Positions 30,097 to 38,417 of a stretch of 43,605 bases of DNA are shown here, piece after piece (the stretch's first letter is position 1; each line of letters begins with the position of its first letter). The DNA lies in the IMG/VR virus record IMGVR_UViG_3300046466_000204, positions 1 to 43,605 of that record, one strand, 5' to 3'. The notes below the pieces were generated by a model. That model saw nothing but the letters and a program-made list of their open reading frames with translations. It did no database searches and had not been told where the DNA came from. This DNA is from a virus. A program made the position numbers and the translations under genes.

Positions 30097-31314
30097 CTAT
30101 GCGCTTGTCTTTTGAATGCGGATAGCTTCAGGCAAGACAACTTGTCCGCCAACCCTTGACCGACAATAGTACCTAACGCTTCCAGTTGATGCCTGTGTGA
30201 ATGGGTCACGCAGGATTGAAAGGTTAACTCTATCGACAATCATGTAGCCGCGTGAAAAATCACCGAATGCAACTGATAGAGAATTTGCAGCTACATCTGG
30301 CATATCAGGCATTTCAACGTATGGATGCCCAAGGATTGAGTTTGGAACTCCCGCCGTTAACATCATGCCAGCTTGGAACACATACTGACCAGCCGTGTCT
30401 TTTAAGGCGCGAATTTTTGCCAGTGTAGAACGGTTGAAGATGAAGTTTGCATTAGAAGCATAAGGCGACTTGATTGCATGAACGAGGTCAATCAAACCAT
30501 CAGCAAGCAACGCTGTGCCGTTTCCTGATACAGTTTGACCAATGCTGGAGTTAGTAATCACACCCTCTGGCTGACCGACTGCACTTCCAGAGACAAAGGC
30601 TGCGCCTTCGTTCTTTGCAAGCTGTTGTGCAAACTCTTGCTGCATTTCTGCCTCAAGATTGAACACTGAGTCCTCTAGCATCTGATTTGAAATATCAACT
30701 AGAGCATACTGCTCATGTGTTGGGATTTCTTCCAACTGTGTTGTGTAACCAGTTGTCTCAGACTTTGTGCCAGTTTCAGCCACCCATGCTGCACTGAATG
30801 TTGCAGTACGGCTTGGCATTTGAATTGACTTTTGGCTAGTTGCCCGAACCCTTGCGATAGTACGCATTGGTGAGATTTCTGTGAGAGTTTTGATTAACTC
30901 ATTCACATACTCTGGTGGTGCTAAGAAACCCGCCCCTGTGTCATTATTGACAGTCAAAGCCTTAACTTCTTCAGGCTCCATATTGGCATCGCCTTTACGC
31001 AAGAACTTGTCGAAAGCCTGAACAGCCATATCAACTTGTTTTGCCTCAAGACCAGTTTCAGGCCGCTTCAACATTGCTTCCATGTTGTCTAGCTTATCAC
31101 CAAACTGCTTTTGCTCTTGTTCAGCCAAAGTCAGCTTCTGGTTTATGTCCTCAAAGCGGTCTAGGTCAGCTTCAATATTTTTCAGCTTTTCTTCAACCAG
31201 CGGGTCGGACGAACCCTTCTTTTCGATTTCCGCCAAACGAGCGTCATTGGTAGCTTTGAACTCTTCAAAAGCTGTTGCCATGCCCTCTACTGCGGTTTTG
31301 ACATCATCAGTCAT
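30097..31314 (-). CDS. Major capsid protein (HK97 fold)
   Basis: The 405-residue protein has an N-terminal coiled-coil scaffold-like delta region of about 110 residues (EKLKNIEADLDRFEDINQKL; AEQEQKQFGDKLDNMEAML), then the HK97 fold beginning near GAGFLAPPEYVNELIKTLTE, ISPMRTIARVRATSQKSIQM and continuing to VRYYCRSRVGGQVVLPEAIR. The delta region is expected to be removed by the protease encoded just upstream. Coats the head in an icosahedral lattice. No separate scaffold gene is seen, consistent with HK97-like assembly. Confidence 0.94.
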   Translation of the reverse strand: MTDDVKTAVEGMATAFEEFKATNDARLAEIEKKGSSDPLVEEKLKNIEADLDRFEDINQKLTLAEQEQKQFGDKLDNMEAMLKRPETGLEAKQVDMAVQAFDKFLRKGDANMEPEEVKALTVNNDTGAGFLAPPEYVNELIKTLTEISPMRTIARVRATSQKSIQMPSRTATFSAAWVAETGTKSETTGYTTQLEEIPTHEQYALVDISNQMLEDSVFNLEAEMQQEFAQQLAKNEGAAFVSGSAVGQPEGVITNSSIGQTVSGNGTALLADGLIDLVHAIKSPYASNANFIFNRSTLAKIRALKDTAGQYVFQAGMMLTAGVPNSILGHPYVEMPDMPDVAANSLSVAFGDFSRGYMIVDRVNLSILRDPFTQASTGSVRYYCRSRVGGQVVLPEAIRIQKTSA

Positions 31315-31326
31315 GTCATAGCCCCT

Positions 31327-32199
31327 TTACGATTTTAGGATGTTGGTTAAATTGGCAATGGAACTCATTACCTCTTTTTGCTCAATGCCAACCTCACGCT
31401 GGTCTAAAGCCTTTGAAACGGCTGATGCCGCCACTTTTGATTCTGAACGAGACAACCCCCCTGCATCCCGCAAGAAAGCCTCCCAATCCCGAATCGACCT
31501 ATCCTCTGCCTTGACTGCACTGATGCGTGCCTTCGGGTTCATTGGAAAGGTAACTGCACTGATTTCCATAAGGTCAACTTCTTTGAGCATACGCTTCTTG
31601 CCACGCTCATCATAGCTGTAACCCTTGGCATCAACCCTGTAACCCACTGACAAGCCGTCTATCGCGCCCATTTTCATAAGCTCATAGACTTCCCGCCCCT
31701 TTTGGGTCTGCATGGCAAGCTGGCCTTTGACGTACAAGCCGTTGCCATCTTCTTTAACTTGTGTGTAAACGCCGATTGGCTCTTTGGTGTCATGCTGGAA
31801 AAGCATTTTGATTTTCCGCGCACCCTTGGTTCTTAATGATTTTTGGAACGCCCCATTGACTACAACGTCATTTCCCAAATCTTTGTTACCGAATACAGAT
31901 GCGTAACCCTCAAACATACCTTTGTTTTTGTCATCGTCATCATCATCGTAAGCCTTTAACTCTAAGTCGGCCTCGCAATCAATGTACCCAGTTTCAACAA
32001 ACTTGACCTCATCACATTCTTCAAATGCTAGGGCTTCATCCATCACAGTCTCCTCTTTCCCGCCATCGCGGTAACTGCTCAGACAGACTGCAACCCGCTG
32101 GTCACGCTGTGAGTATTCGGCAAGCATGGTGGTATCACCTGTGCATCTTGCCATAAAATCAGATTCGCTTTCACCAGAGCTAGGCTTTGGTATCGGCAT
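31327..32199 (-). CDS. Prohead protease (HK97 type) with N-terminal Cys-containing extension
   Basis: From ATG 32199 (AGGAG six bases upstream) the protein has 290 residues. Residues 1-90 are an extension beginning MPIPKPSSGESESDFMARCT and EYSQRDQRVAVCLSSY, a small module also found in other phage head proteins. The protease follows: FEGYASVFGNKDLGNDVVVN, MLFQHDTKEPIGVY with the catalytic His of the S78 family, and GLSVGYRVDAKGY containing the catalytic Ser, then EISAVTFPMNPKARI. It matures the prohead by cutting the delta region. An ATG at 32205 lacks Shine-Dalgarno spacing. Confidence 0.9.
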   Translation of the reverse strand: MPIPKPSSGESESDFMARCTGDTTMLAEYSQRDQRVAVCLSSYRDGGKEETVMDEALAFEECDEVKFVETGYIDCEADLELKAYDDDDDDKNKGMFEGYASVFGNKDLGNDVVVNGAFQKSLRTKGARKIKMLFQHDTKEPIGVYTQVKEDGNGLYVKGQLAMQTQKGREVYELMKMGAIDGLSVGYRVDAKGYSYDERGKKRMLKEVDLMEISAVTFPMNPKARISAVKAEDRSIRDWEAFLRDAGGLSRSESKVAASAVSKALDQREVGIEQKEVMSSIANLTNILKS

Positions 32200-32295
32200 A
32201 AGCATCTCCTAATGGGTACATCATACACTCTTGTTGAACAATAGACAACATCTACAATTATTTTCACTTTTTTTCAATTATTATCATTTTATGTG

Positions 32296-32324
32296 TTGAC
32301 ACCAGTAAACAATGCCCCTATATT
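32296..32324 (+). promoter_or_regulatory. GTAAACA-type promoter, copy 3 (inside the late region)
   Basis: TTGACA (32296-32301), GTAAACA 3 nt later, TATATT (32319-32324) at 17 nt spacing. Upstream TTTTATGTG is identical to copy 1 at 4102-4116, and T-rich UP-like DNA precedes it. It starts the plus-strand cassette lying inside the minus-strand late operon. Confidence 0.75.
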
Positions 32325-32347
32325 AAGAGGGTAAACAGGGGTTGGTT

Positions 32348-32449
32348 ATGACAACACGGTACGGATTTAGCCGCAGATGCAAACCCAAAGCCCAAACTGC
32401 CAAAGCCCTGTTTACACCAAACACAAACCACGGAGAAGAAAATGATTAG
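32348..32449 (+). CDS. Possible leader peptide of the plus-strand cassette
   Basis: A 33-residue frame from ATG 32348 begins MTTRYGFSRRCKPKAQTAKA, basic and cysteine-containing. It overlaps the next gene start by eight bases. No ribosome binding site is evident except GGGGTTGG upstream. It may be a real peptide or only transcribed leader; low confidence. Confidence 0.3.
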   Translation: MTTRYGFSRRCKPKAQTAKALFTPNTNHGEEND

Positions 32450-32651
32450 CATGAAACGCCACAAAGAAATTATGATTAACAGCCAAGAGTCTTTAGAGCG
32501 AGTGTTGCGGGTTTACCCAACATGGATACAACAAGAGATTGATAACCCACACCCTGCTGGCACTTCCACAAAGGTAATTAAAAACCTACAGAAAAGATTG
32601 GATGCCGCAAGAGAGATTATGGCAATTAGAGTATTAAGCGGGAACGCATAA
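32442..32651 (+). CDS. Small early-type protein in the late region, function unknown
   Basis: A 69-residue helical, basic protein (HKEIMINSQESLERVLRVYP; KVIKNLQKRLDAAREIMAI). The leader ACCACGGAGAAGAAAATG is of the same stereotyped kind as in the left early region. The gene shows no family resemblance. It is transcribed opposite to the surrounding capsid and portal genes. Confidence 0.6.
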   Translation: MISMKRHKEIMINSQESLERVLRVYPTWIQQEIDNPHPAGTSTKVIKNLQKRLDAAREIMAIRVLSGNA

Positions 32652-32655
32652 CAAA

Positions 32656-32671
32656 GGGGGCGAAAGCCCCC
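32656..32671 (+). other. GC hairpin with GAAA tetraloop
   Basis: GGGGGC-GAAA-GCCCCC, a 6-bp stem capped with a GNRA-type loop, is located between two genes and followed directly by the ACCACGGAGA leader of the next gene, without a T-run. It could protect mRNA ends or reduce read-through rather than terminate. Confidence 0.5.
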
Positions 32672-32692
32672 GCCAACCACGGAGATTAAAAA

Positions 32693-32932
32693 ATGGATTT
32701 AATACAGGTAGCAGATAATTTTCCAGCTTGGGATGTGAAATGGGCAGATAAGGAAATTGTAGGTCTAGTTACAAATTTTGCGGGTGAGGGTTTTGCTTGC
32801 ACAATACAAGCAGATTTTACAAATGATGTTGAACGCACAATATATGAGCCGCGTGTTACTTCACTGGACGATATGAAAGGGATAGTAAACCTTTTTATAA
32901 TAAATTTAATTGATGCCCATGTAGCATCGTAA
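32693..32932 (+). CDS. Small protein of the plus-strand cassette, function unknown
   Basis: A 79-residue acidic protein (VADNFPAWDVKWADKEIVGL; EGFACTIQADFTNDVERTIY), leader ACCACGGAGATTAAAAAATG. Predicted mixed alpha/beta, soluble. No family recognised. It might act as an early regulator or anti-host factor; no evidence beyond the shared leader. Confidence 0.6.
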   Translation: MDLIQVADNFPAWDVKWADKEIVGLVTNFAGEGFACTIQADFTNDVERTIYEPRVTSLDDMKGIVNLFIINLIDAHVAS

Positions 32933-32950
32933 ACCACGGAGAACAAAATA

Positions 32951-33151
32951 ATGACCACACACTTCATAGGGGTAACTGATAAACAGACCCTGCAAGCCAC
33001 ACTGGTTTGGGGAGTTCCTGATTTCACGCACCGTTGGCATGATTGGAGAAGTCACGGTGATATTGATTGGGTCAATGATACTGTGGTGTTCGGAGACAAA
33101 GGGTCAGAGACACCCTGCAAATATTCTGACCAAGACCACGCGAGGCATTAA
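32951..33151 (+). CDS. Small protein of the plus-strand cassette, function unknown
   Basis: A 66-residue protein (HFIGVTDKQTLQATLVWGVP; HRWHDWRSHGDIDWVNDTVV) rich in Trp and His, leader ACCACGGAGAACAAAATAATG. The stop overlaps the stop of the head morphogenesis gene by two bases, so cassette and late operon converge there. Trp/His-rich surface could be for binding; unknown. Confidence 0.58.
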   Translation: MTTHFIGVTDKQTLQATLVWGVPDFTHRWHDWRSHGDIDWVNDTVVFGDKGSETPCKYSDQDHARH

Positions 33152-33912
33152 TCTTCTATTTCATCTTCTGGCGTGAAATACACCGTCACACAACGGCAGT
33201 TGATGACATTGGAGGCTCCACCCTTGGGGTCGCCTGTGTATGACATTGGCATCCCCCTGACGATGAAATCCTCATCCAGTGGAACCTCTTTGCCATTCAT
33301 GGCTTGATGCCACGGTCTTGACCTTTCATCAGCTACCGCGACCCACCTTTTCATTTGATTAGGTATTTTAAGGCTTTCATTGATTGCGTGATTGGCATAG
33401 CTGGCGGCGGTGTGAGTTTCTGTTCTTGCTATAGTGGCTGACCTAAACTTGCTAAATGACCCACGCATTGACTTAAAGATGTTGGTTGCAATAACTGATA
33501 CACCCAAGCCCTCTAATTCACCCGCCTTGATAATTCGCTGTATTTGAGCAAGGGTTGTGCCGCTTATCTGCGTGACCCTTGTTGCACCATACAAATTTAT
33601 AAACTCGCGGATAATGAGTTCAAACTGGCTATCCTGTTTTTGATACCTTAGTATCCGCAAACCAAACTCATCTATGACTGCCCTGTATTGAGCATCCAAG
33701 ATAGCTTTGAGGTTAGTTGAGAAATCCCGCTGAGTATTGATGAGCCTACCCGCATCCCTGTAATCTTGCTGGGCTTTTTGTCCTGTCTCAGCAAACAGGG
33801 TTTGAAGTTGCAGACGCAGCTTACGCTCAAACCCAATACGCAATCGGTTTTGCTCTATATATTCCCTGCGTATAGATATGCGATTGCGTGGTGCTTTGTG
33901 TGCTAATTTCAT
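33148..33912 (-). CDS. Head morphogenesis protein (Mu gpF / SPP1 gp7 family)
   Basis: The 254-residue protein has a basic helical N-terminal half and the C-terminal family core: KFRSATIARTETHTAASYAN, then KIPNQMKRWVAVADERSRPW, HQAMNGKEVPLDEDFIV and GGASNVINCRCVTVYF. ART-like head proteins of this family bind the portal and are ejected with DNA. It overlaps the portal gene by four nt, as commonly seen. Confidence 0.9.
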   Translation of the reverse strand: MKLAHKAPRNRISIRREYIEQNRLRIGFERKLRLQLQTLFAETGQKAQQDYRDAGRLINTQRDFSTNLKAILDAQYRAVIDEFGLRILRYQKQDSQFELIIREFINLYGATRVTQISGTTLAQIQRIIKAGELEGLGVSVIATNIFKSMRGSFSKFRSATIARTETHTAASYANHAINESLKIPNQMKRWVAVADERSRPWHQAMNGKEVPLDEDFIVRGMPMSYTGDPKGGASNVINCRCVTVYFTPEDEIED

Positions 33913-36101
33913 TTCTTGCTACTGAGAGGGTGGTCTCTTGGCAGTAAATCTAAATCAAACTTGCCGCTTTTGAATCTGCCTGTTCTGACAGCCGCCAAGA
34001 ACACATTGACCCTAGCATATGCCCATTGGTCTGGACCACGAACATTTGGCCTTACGGATTGCGGGTTTGTTCTATATGCTCCTACACCCCTACGGAACAC
34101 GGCCTCAAGCATCCGCTGAGTAACTCGTTTGCCCTTCTTATCGCCATGCTTGTCATTATGCTCTTTTACCTTTTCAGCTAGACCCTTTTTAACAGCCTCA
34201 CTTACTTTGGCTTTTTGGTCTAGGCTGTCATGGCCTGTTGGAGTTTCCATGAGCATATAGCCAATGGCCTCATCTTTGCCTTCACGCTCTTTATCTAACG
34301 ACGCTGCTTTGCGTCTTGCCCATGTTTGACCAGCATCACCACCCCACAATAGCCACGCAATTTTCCCTGCACTTGGATACCCTTCTTCACCTTGACGGAA
34401 GCCTTCGGCTCTTTTGTCAACCTCGTGTCGACTAAAGAATGAGTGCATCCGCCTTACTGTGCGGGGGGATAGTCTTTCTTTGGATACAAGTTGGACTGCT
34501 CTTGCGACACCAACTTCTGTTCCGCCTCTGTTAAATTCTTTCCGCATGGCAAGGCCGCGTTCAGCCTCTTTCGCCATTGCGTCAGTAGGCGTTGTGTCAA
34601 CATCGCTCTCTGCCTTTGCATCATCATCAAGAACCTCACTGGTTAGACGGTCATAATCATCATGGGATTCACAAGGCATAAAGACTGTGCCATTGGCTGT
34701 TTCATGCGAATGTGTGCCTATGCAACCTATTTGCTCTGCCCTATCTTCAGCCTCACCTTCAGTTGTAAATACATCTTTTTCAACTTCCTGTTTAGCTTCT
34801 TCATCCATTCCATAAGCATCTTTACCATCTTGTTCGGCCTCCTGTCCTTCGGCTGGTGCGGTTTCTGTGGTTCCAAGTGGAAAGAGATTAGCCGCGATAT
34901 AGACATCATCACCTCCTGTAATTGGCTCAAGCCCTAAACGCTCTCTAGCTTCATTACGAGAGATGATACCCTCACGGACTGCTTGTGTGACGTTTTCATA
35001 AACCCTTCTGCGGCGTTCTACCATTGCTGGCACTGCTTCAAAATCATATTCAATATAGATTTCATCACCATAAATCGGTGCAAGCCATTCATTTAAATCA
35101 GATTGCACTCGCCTTGCTAACGGCATTATCGTTTCTTCGTAAAGAGCCAGCCTAGCTTCTTGGACATTTGCATACGTCTGTGAGTCAGGAATACCAATAA
35201 GTTGAGACGGAACCCCAAAACACAAAGCGATATCCTTCGCCGCCATGTTTCGCTGTTGGAGAAAATCCATGTCTTTAGGGCTAAGACCCATTTCACGCCA
35301 ATCAAAATCACCCTCCAATAAGAGTGGACGACCCGCATTAGCTGGACCCTTAAACTTAACATCTAAATCATCCTGTAACTGTTGGCGTTGCCCATCGCTT
35401 AATTGCATAGCAACACCTCTGTCGCTAGTTGGTTTGAACACTATAGCACCACTGGGTCTTGCGCCGTTGTTGAGCAAGCTGATGTTGTGTTTGTTGATAG
35501 CATTGTGATTATCAATATCTACTGCCGCCGCCATAAGCGGAGATAACCCATAGTAATCATCTAATGGGTTGTACAGCTTCATATGCTTTACTTCAGCTTC
35601 ACCTGTAAGCGGGTTGGCATCATATGTTTTTACAACCTTGCCGTTGATTATATAATCATACCCCGCTGGCGTTGTGGTTTTGCTAGGCTTAACTCTTATG
35701 CGGTCTGGCCTTAAAAGATAAAGCTCACGAACCTCCCCCGCCACTTCAGAGCGGATAGCGTAGTTGTTCCCAGATAACAGCAAGTATGAATATACGGCTT
35801 GGAAATACTCAACCCCTGCTTGCATAGGATTAGGGCGGTTCAAAAGAGTTAGTATAGGATGCTGGTCTAGCTCCATATCACCTTGATATGCCTTGAATGG
35901 AATACAAGCCGCACCGTTTGCAATCTCATTTACGCAACGATAAACAATAGCGTTCTGCCTATAGCCCTCATCTGCATAGGCTTCATAGTTGTCCCGCCTA
36001 TAATGAGTGGTGTTTGTCGTGTTTAAGTAGACCTGTGGTGCTTCTTTTGTTTCTGTTGCTTTGGTCTGTAGGAAACTAAAAAAATCTCTGATGCCAGCCA
36101 T
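33909..36101 (-). CDS. Portal protein with three extra C-terminal modules
   Basis: From ATG 36101 (TAATG with terminase stop) 730 residues. Residues about 1-410 are the HK97-type portal: DEGYRQNAIVYRCVNEIANG, GNNYAIRSEVAGEVRELYLL, SLLNNGARPSGAIVFKPTSD and ERRRRVYENVTQAVREGIIS. After an acidic linker come three modules: GCIGTHSHETANGTVFMPCE (about 458-477), a domain ERGLAMRKEFNRGGTEVGVA with SPRTVRRMHSFFSRHEVDK and IAWLLWGGDAGQTWARR (about 510-597), and RMLEAVFRRGVGAYRTNPQS with DQWAYARVNVFLAAVRTGRF (about 663-710). Such added modules are unusual on a portal; normal family size is about 400-500. Confidence 0.88.
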   Translation of the reverse strand: MAGIRDFFSFLQTKATETKEAPQVYLNTTNTTHYRRDNYEAYADEGYRQNAIVYRCVNEIANGAACIPFKAYQGDMELDQHPILTLLNRPNPMQAGVEYFQAVYSYLLLSGNNYAIRSEVAGEVRELYLLRPDRIRVKPSKTTTPAGYDYIINGKVVKTYDANPLTGEAEVKHMKLYNPLDDYYGLSPLMAAAVDIDNHNAINKHNISLLNNGARPSGAIVFKPTSDRGVAMQLSDGQRQQLQDDLDVKFKGPANAGRPLLLEGDFDWREMGLSPKDMDFLQQRNMAAKDIALCFGVPSQLIGIPDSQTYANVQEARLALYEETIMPLARRVQSDLNEWLAPIYGDEIYIEYDFEAVPAMVERRRRVYENVTQAVREGIISRNEARERLGLEPITGGDDVYIAANLFPLGTTETAPAEGQEAEQDGKDAYGMDEEAKQEVEKDVFTTEGEAEDRAEQIGCIGTHSHETANGTVFMPCESHDDYDRLTSEVLDDDAKAESDVDTTPTDAMAKEAERGLAMRKEFNRGGTEVGVARAVQLVSKERLSPRTVRRMHSFFSRHEVDKRAEGFRQGEEGYPSAGKIAWLLWGGDAGQTWARRKAASLDKEREGKDEAIGYMLMETPTGHDSLDQKAKVSEAVKKGLAEKVKEHNDKHGDKKGKRVTQRMLEAVFRRGVGAYRTNPQSVRPNVRGPDQWAYARVNVFLAAVRTGRFKSGKFDLDLLPRDHPLSSKK

Positions 36102-37399
36102 TATGTGATTCTCCAAGTAGCCGTCCCACTGGATTGGCTCAGTTCTGTCAACGCCCAGACTAGAGCATCAAGTCTATCAGGTGATTTCCTACTGCCTACA
36201 GTAAATGAACAAAGCTGTTCTTCTAGCTCTGAAAACATACCGACATGAGAAACCTTCTTTTGTTCATACAAAGCAGCGATAGGTTCTGCCCTTACCAGTT
36301 TACCCCTAGAAGCATTTACTGGCGTATATGATACTTCATTATCTATTGTTCTTATCAGACGTTCCACCAAATCGCCACCATTATTCACTTCCGCCACAAT
36401 TCGGTCAGCCTGATACTTATAATACATATCAACCGCTAATCGACCCCAGCCATCAGGTGTCATCTTACCAGAAACATCGTCTAAGACATAGTACCTTCCA
36501 TTATCCGCCTGACCTACTATAACAATTCCTGTTTCATCTGACCCTTCATTATTTGTCACGGCTGGGTCTATTGCGACAATAATTCTGTTTAATTGTGGCA
36601 CTTCATCCTTTGAAACTCTTGTTTCATCTATCATCCCATAATTCCATAAAGCACCTTCAGTATCATCAAGGATTTCAGCATAAAGTTCTTGACGGCCTAG
36701 CCTTGTGTCACCGTATTTTTCTTTTAATTGCTCAAGGGCTGAAGGAGCCAAGTTATCTGCGTTGTCAAACGTACTTCCCCTAGTAATGAGAATTTTATCA
36801 CGTTTCAGTAATCTTTTGATTAAAGGGGTTGGCTTGGGTGTTGTTGTTATTACACATCTAGGATTATCCCCTAACCTCAAACCAAACATCAACTGGTCAA
36901 AGGTCTCTGGGTAAAACCATGCCGCCAACTCATCGCACCACGCTCTATGAAACTGTGGACCACGCAAACGATCTGGCTCTGTAGCACTAAACCCCATTAT
37001 CTTTGATCCGTTATATAATCTTATTTCTTGATTGGCGGCATTGTAGCCCTGCCCCCTGCCTTCTAATAAAAGCTCTTTTGGGATGTTTGGCAAAATACCA
37101 GATATTCCACCAAACGCGACTCTGCGTAAATCGCCAAATGTGGGCGTGACTACCGCCACTTGTACTTGCGGATTATTCAATGCAAATAACACCGCATCCA
37201 TTGCGCCTGTTCTAGTTTTACCCCACCCGCGTCCAGCCAATATTAGCCAAATATTCCAATCTCCCTCTAATGGCAGTTGCTCATATCTAGCCTGATCACT
37301 CCAATCACTGAATAGTGTGCTTGCCAAGTGATGCCTTTTCGTTGGCAAGTCCTTCCAAGTGTCTGATGAGGTTTCTGTATGAATCTGGCTCTCCAACAT
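36101..37399 (-). CDS. Terminase large subunit
   Basis: The 432-residue protein shows the packaging ATPase: Walker A WLILAGRGWGKTRTGAMDA with GRGWGKT at 56-62, Walker B HRAWCDELAAW (D156-E157), the coupling motif VITTTPKPTPLI, and the nuclease entry IIVAIDPAVTNNEGSDETGI (D278). The C-terminal RLDALVWALTEL is typical for the third nuclease aspartate. It cuts concatemers and drives DNA into the head. Start overlaps the small subunit by 95 nt. Confidence 0.94.
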   Translation of the reverse strand: MLESQIHTETSSDTWKDLPTKRHHLASTLFSDWSDQARYEQLPLEGDWNIWLILAGRGWGKTRTGAMDAVLFALNNPQVQVAVVTPTFGDLRRVAFGGISGILPNIPKELLLEGRGQGYNAANQEIRLYNGSKIMGFSATEPDRLRGPQFHRAWCDELAAWFYPETFDQLMFGLRLGDNPRCVITTTPKPTPLIKRLLKRDKILITRGSTFDNADNLAPSALEQLKEKYGDTRLGRQELYAEILDDTEGALWNYGMIDETRVSKDEVPQLNRIIVAIDPAVTNNEGSDETGIVIVGQADNGRYYVLDDVSGKMTPDGWGRLAVDMYYKYQADRIVAEVNNGGDLVERLIRTIDNEVSYTPVNASRGKLVRAEPIAALYEQKKVSHVGMFSELEEQLCSFTVGSRKSPDRLDALVWALTELSQSSGTATWRIT

Positions 37400-37871
37400 C
37401 CGCTGATACCTTTGATATTTCTTGCGCCTCGCCTAAAGCTAACTTACCTATCTTTTGTGCGTTAGCCGCCACCTGTGACAACTCTCTTAATTCACTAGCG
37501 GTAATTCCGCCATATTGAGGGTTCTCCCTTTCATCTTCAATAGACTTGGCAATTTTTCTGCCCACCCTTTGCAGCAAGGCTTGCGCGATATTTAGTGAGT
37601 TTTTATCTAGCGTCTTGGCGTTCTCAGATAAATCACGCAAACGATTTGCTTCAATCTCTTTATCCACCTGTGTCTGAAAATTATTTTTTAATTTCTGCCA
37701 ATCTTCTTTTTGTGGATTTGAATATCTATAAATCGTTGCCCTACTTACATCGTGCCGCTTGGCTAACGCCTCAACAGATGAGTAAACCCTAACCCCATTA
37801 TCATCTATAAAGCCTTCAATAAACTCTGACTTGATTATTTTTTTTAATGCTTCTGTGAATTTTTTTGACAT
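37305..37871 (-). CDS. Terminase small subunit
   Basis: The 188-residue protein has an N-terminal HTH (VYSSVEALAKRHDVSRATIY RYS around residues 30-50, split here) and a long coiled coil (ANRLRDLSENAKTLDKNSLN) with a C-terminal segment overlapping the large subunit. Position directly upstream of the large subunit supports the assignment. It recognises the packaging start. It is the first gene of the late operon, and lies next to operator site C. Confidence 0.82.
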   Translation of the reverse strand: MSKKFTEALKKIIKSEFIEGFIDDNGVRVYSSVEALAKRHDVSRATIYRYSNPQKEDWQKLKNNFQTQVDKEIEANRLRDLSENAKTLDKNSLNIAQALLQRVGRKIAKSIEDERENPQYGGITASELRELSQVAANAQKIGKLALGEAQEISKVSADVGEPDSYRNLIRHLEGLANEKASLGKHTIQ

Positions 37872-37931
37872 TGACCGTTATCAAATTTTCTCATTTGTGT
37901 TTCAAAAAAAAGCATCGTAAATTAATGCTTC

Positions 37932-37944
37932 CCCCATATTGGGG
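37932..37944. promoter_or_regulatory. 13-bp palindromic operator candidate, site C
   Basis: CCCCATATTGGGG is a perfect CCCCA-TAT-TGGGG palindrome 60 nt upstream of the terminase start and 44 nt from the zinc-ribbon gene start, between the divergent units. On the minus strand TTGCCC overlaps its edge at 17 nt from TAATTT. Confidence 0.62.
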
Positions 37945-37988
37945 CAAATTAACTGTATCAGAGATAACCCCTAGTTGAAAGTGATAAG

Positions 37989-38357
37989 ATGTTTCCTTGC
38001 CCAAACTGCAAAACCGTTAATACAACATCTAATGTTTTTTTTGAAGAGGCCACATCAAAATGCTATCGACTTAGGAAATGCAACATTTGCAAGATTCAAT
38101 TTGAAACGATTGAATCAATAAACAAGATAATTAAAGATGCAATTCCCCCTGCGGGTAAGAAATTTTTATTTCCCAAACCACCAAAAACAATGGCAAGCCT
38201 AGTGAAAAAAATGAATATCGGGGATTATATGACTGCCAATAATGAGGACGGAAGGGCGATGTTTAGACAAGCAATGGCAAAGCAATATGGCTCTTCCTCA
38301 TCCAGAACTAGGCTAATAAAAAACACGAAAAAATTTAATTGCATGAGAATAAAATAA
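37989..38357 (+). CDS. NrdR-like zinc-ribbon protein
   Basis: The 122-residue protein starts MFPCPNCKTVNTTSNVFFEE and continues KCYRLRKCNICKIQFETIE. CPxC and CxxC in this spacing with the RxRKCxxCxxxFxTxE ending match the N-terminal zinc ribbon of the NrdR repressor, but the ATP-cone domain is missing; the C-terminal half is basic and helical (GRAMFRQAMAKQYGSSSSRT). A DNA-binding regulator is expected. It is divergent from the late operon with operator site C in between and could control it. Confidence 0.7.
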   Translation: MFPCPNCKTVNTTSNVFFEEATSKCYRLRKCNICKIQFETIESINKIIKDAIPPAGKKFLFPKPPKTMASLVKKMNIGDYMTANNEDGRAMFRQAMAKQYGSSSSRTRLIKNTKKFNCMRIK

Positions 38358-38417
38358 AAAAAATTACAAGTAACTGTTTTTGTTGAAAACTTTTTTCACT
38401 TTTCTTTGTTATTGCTG

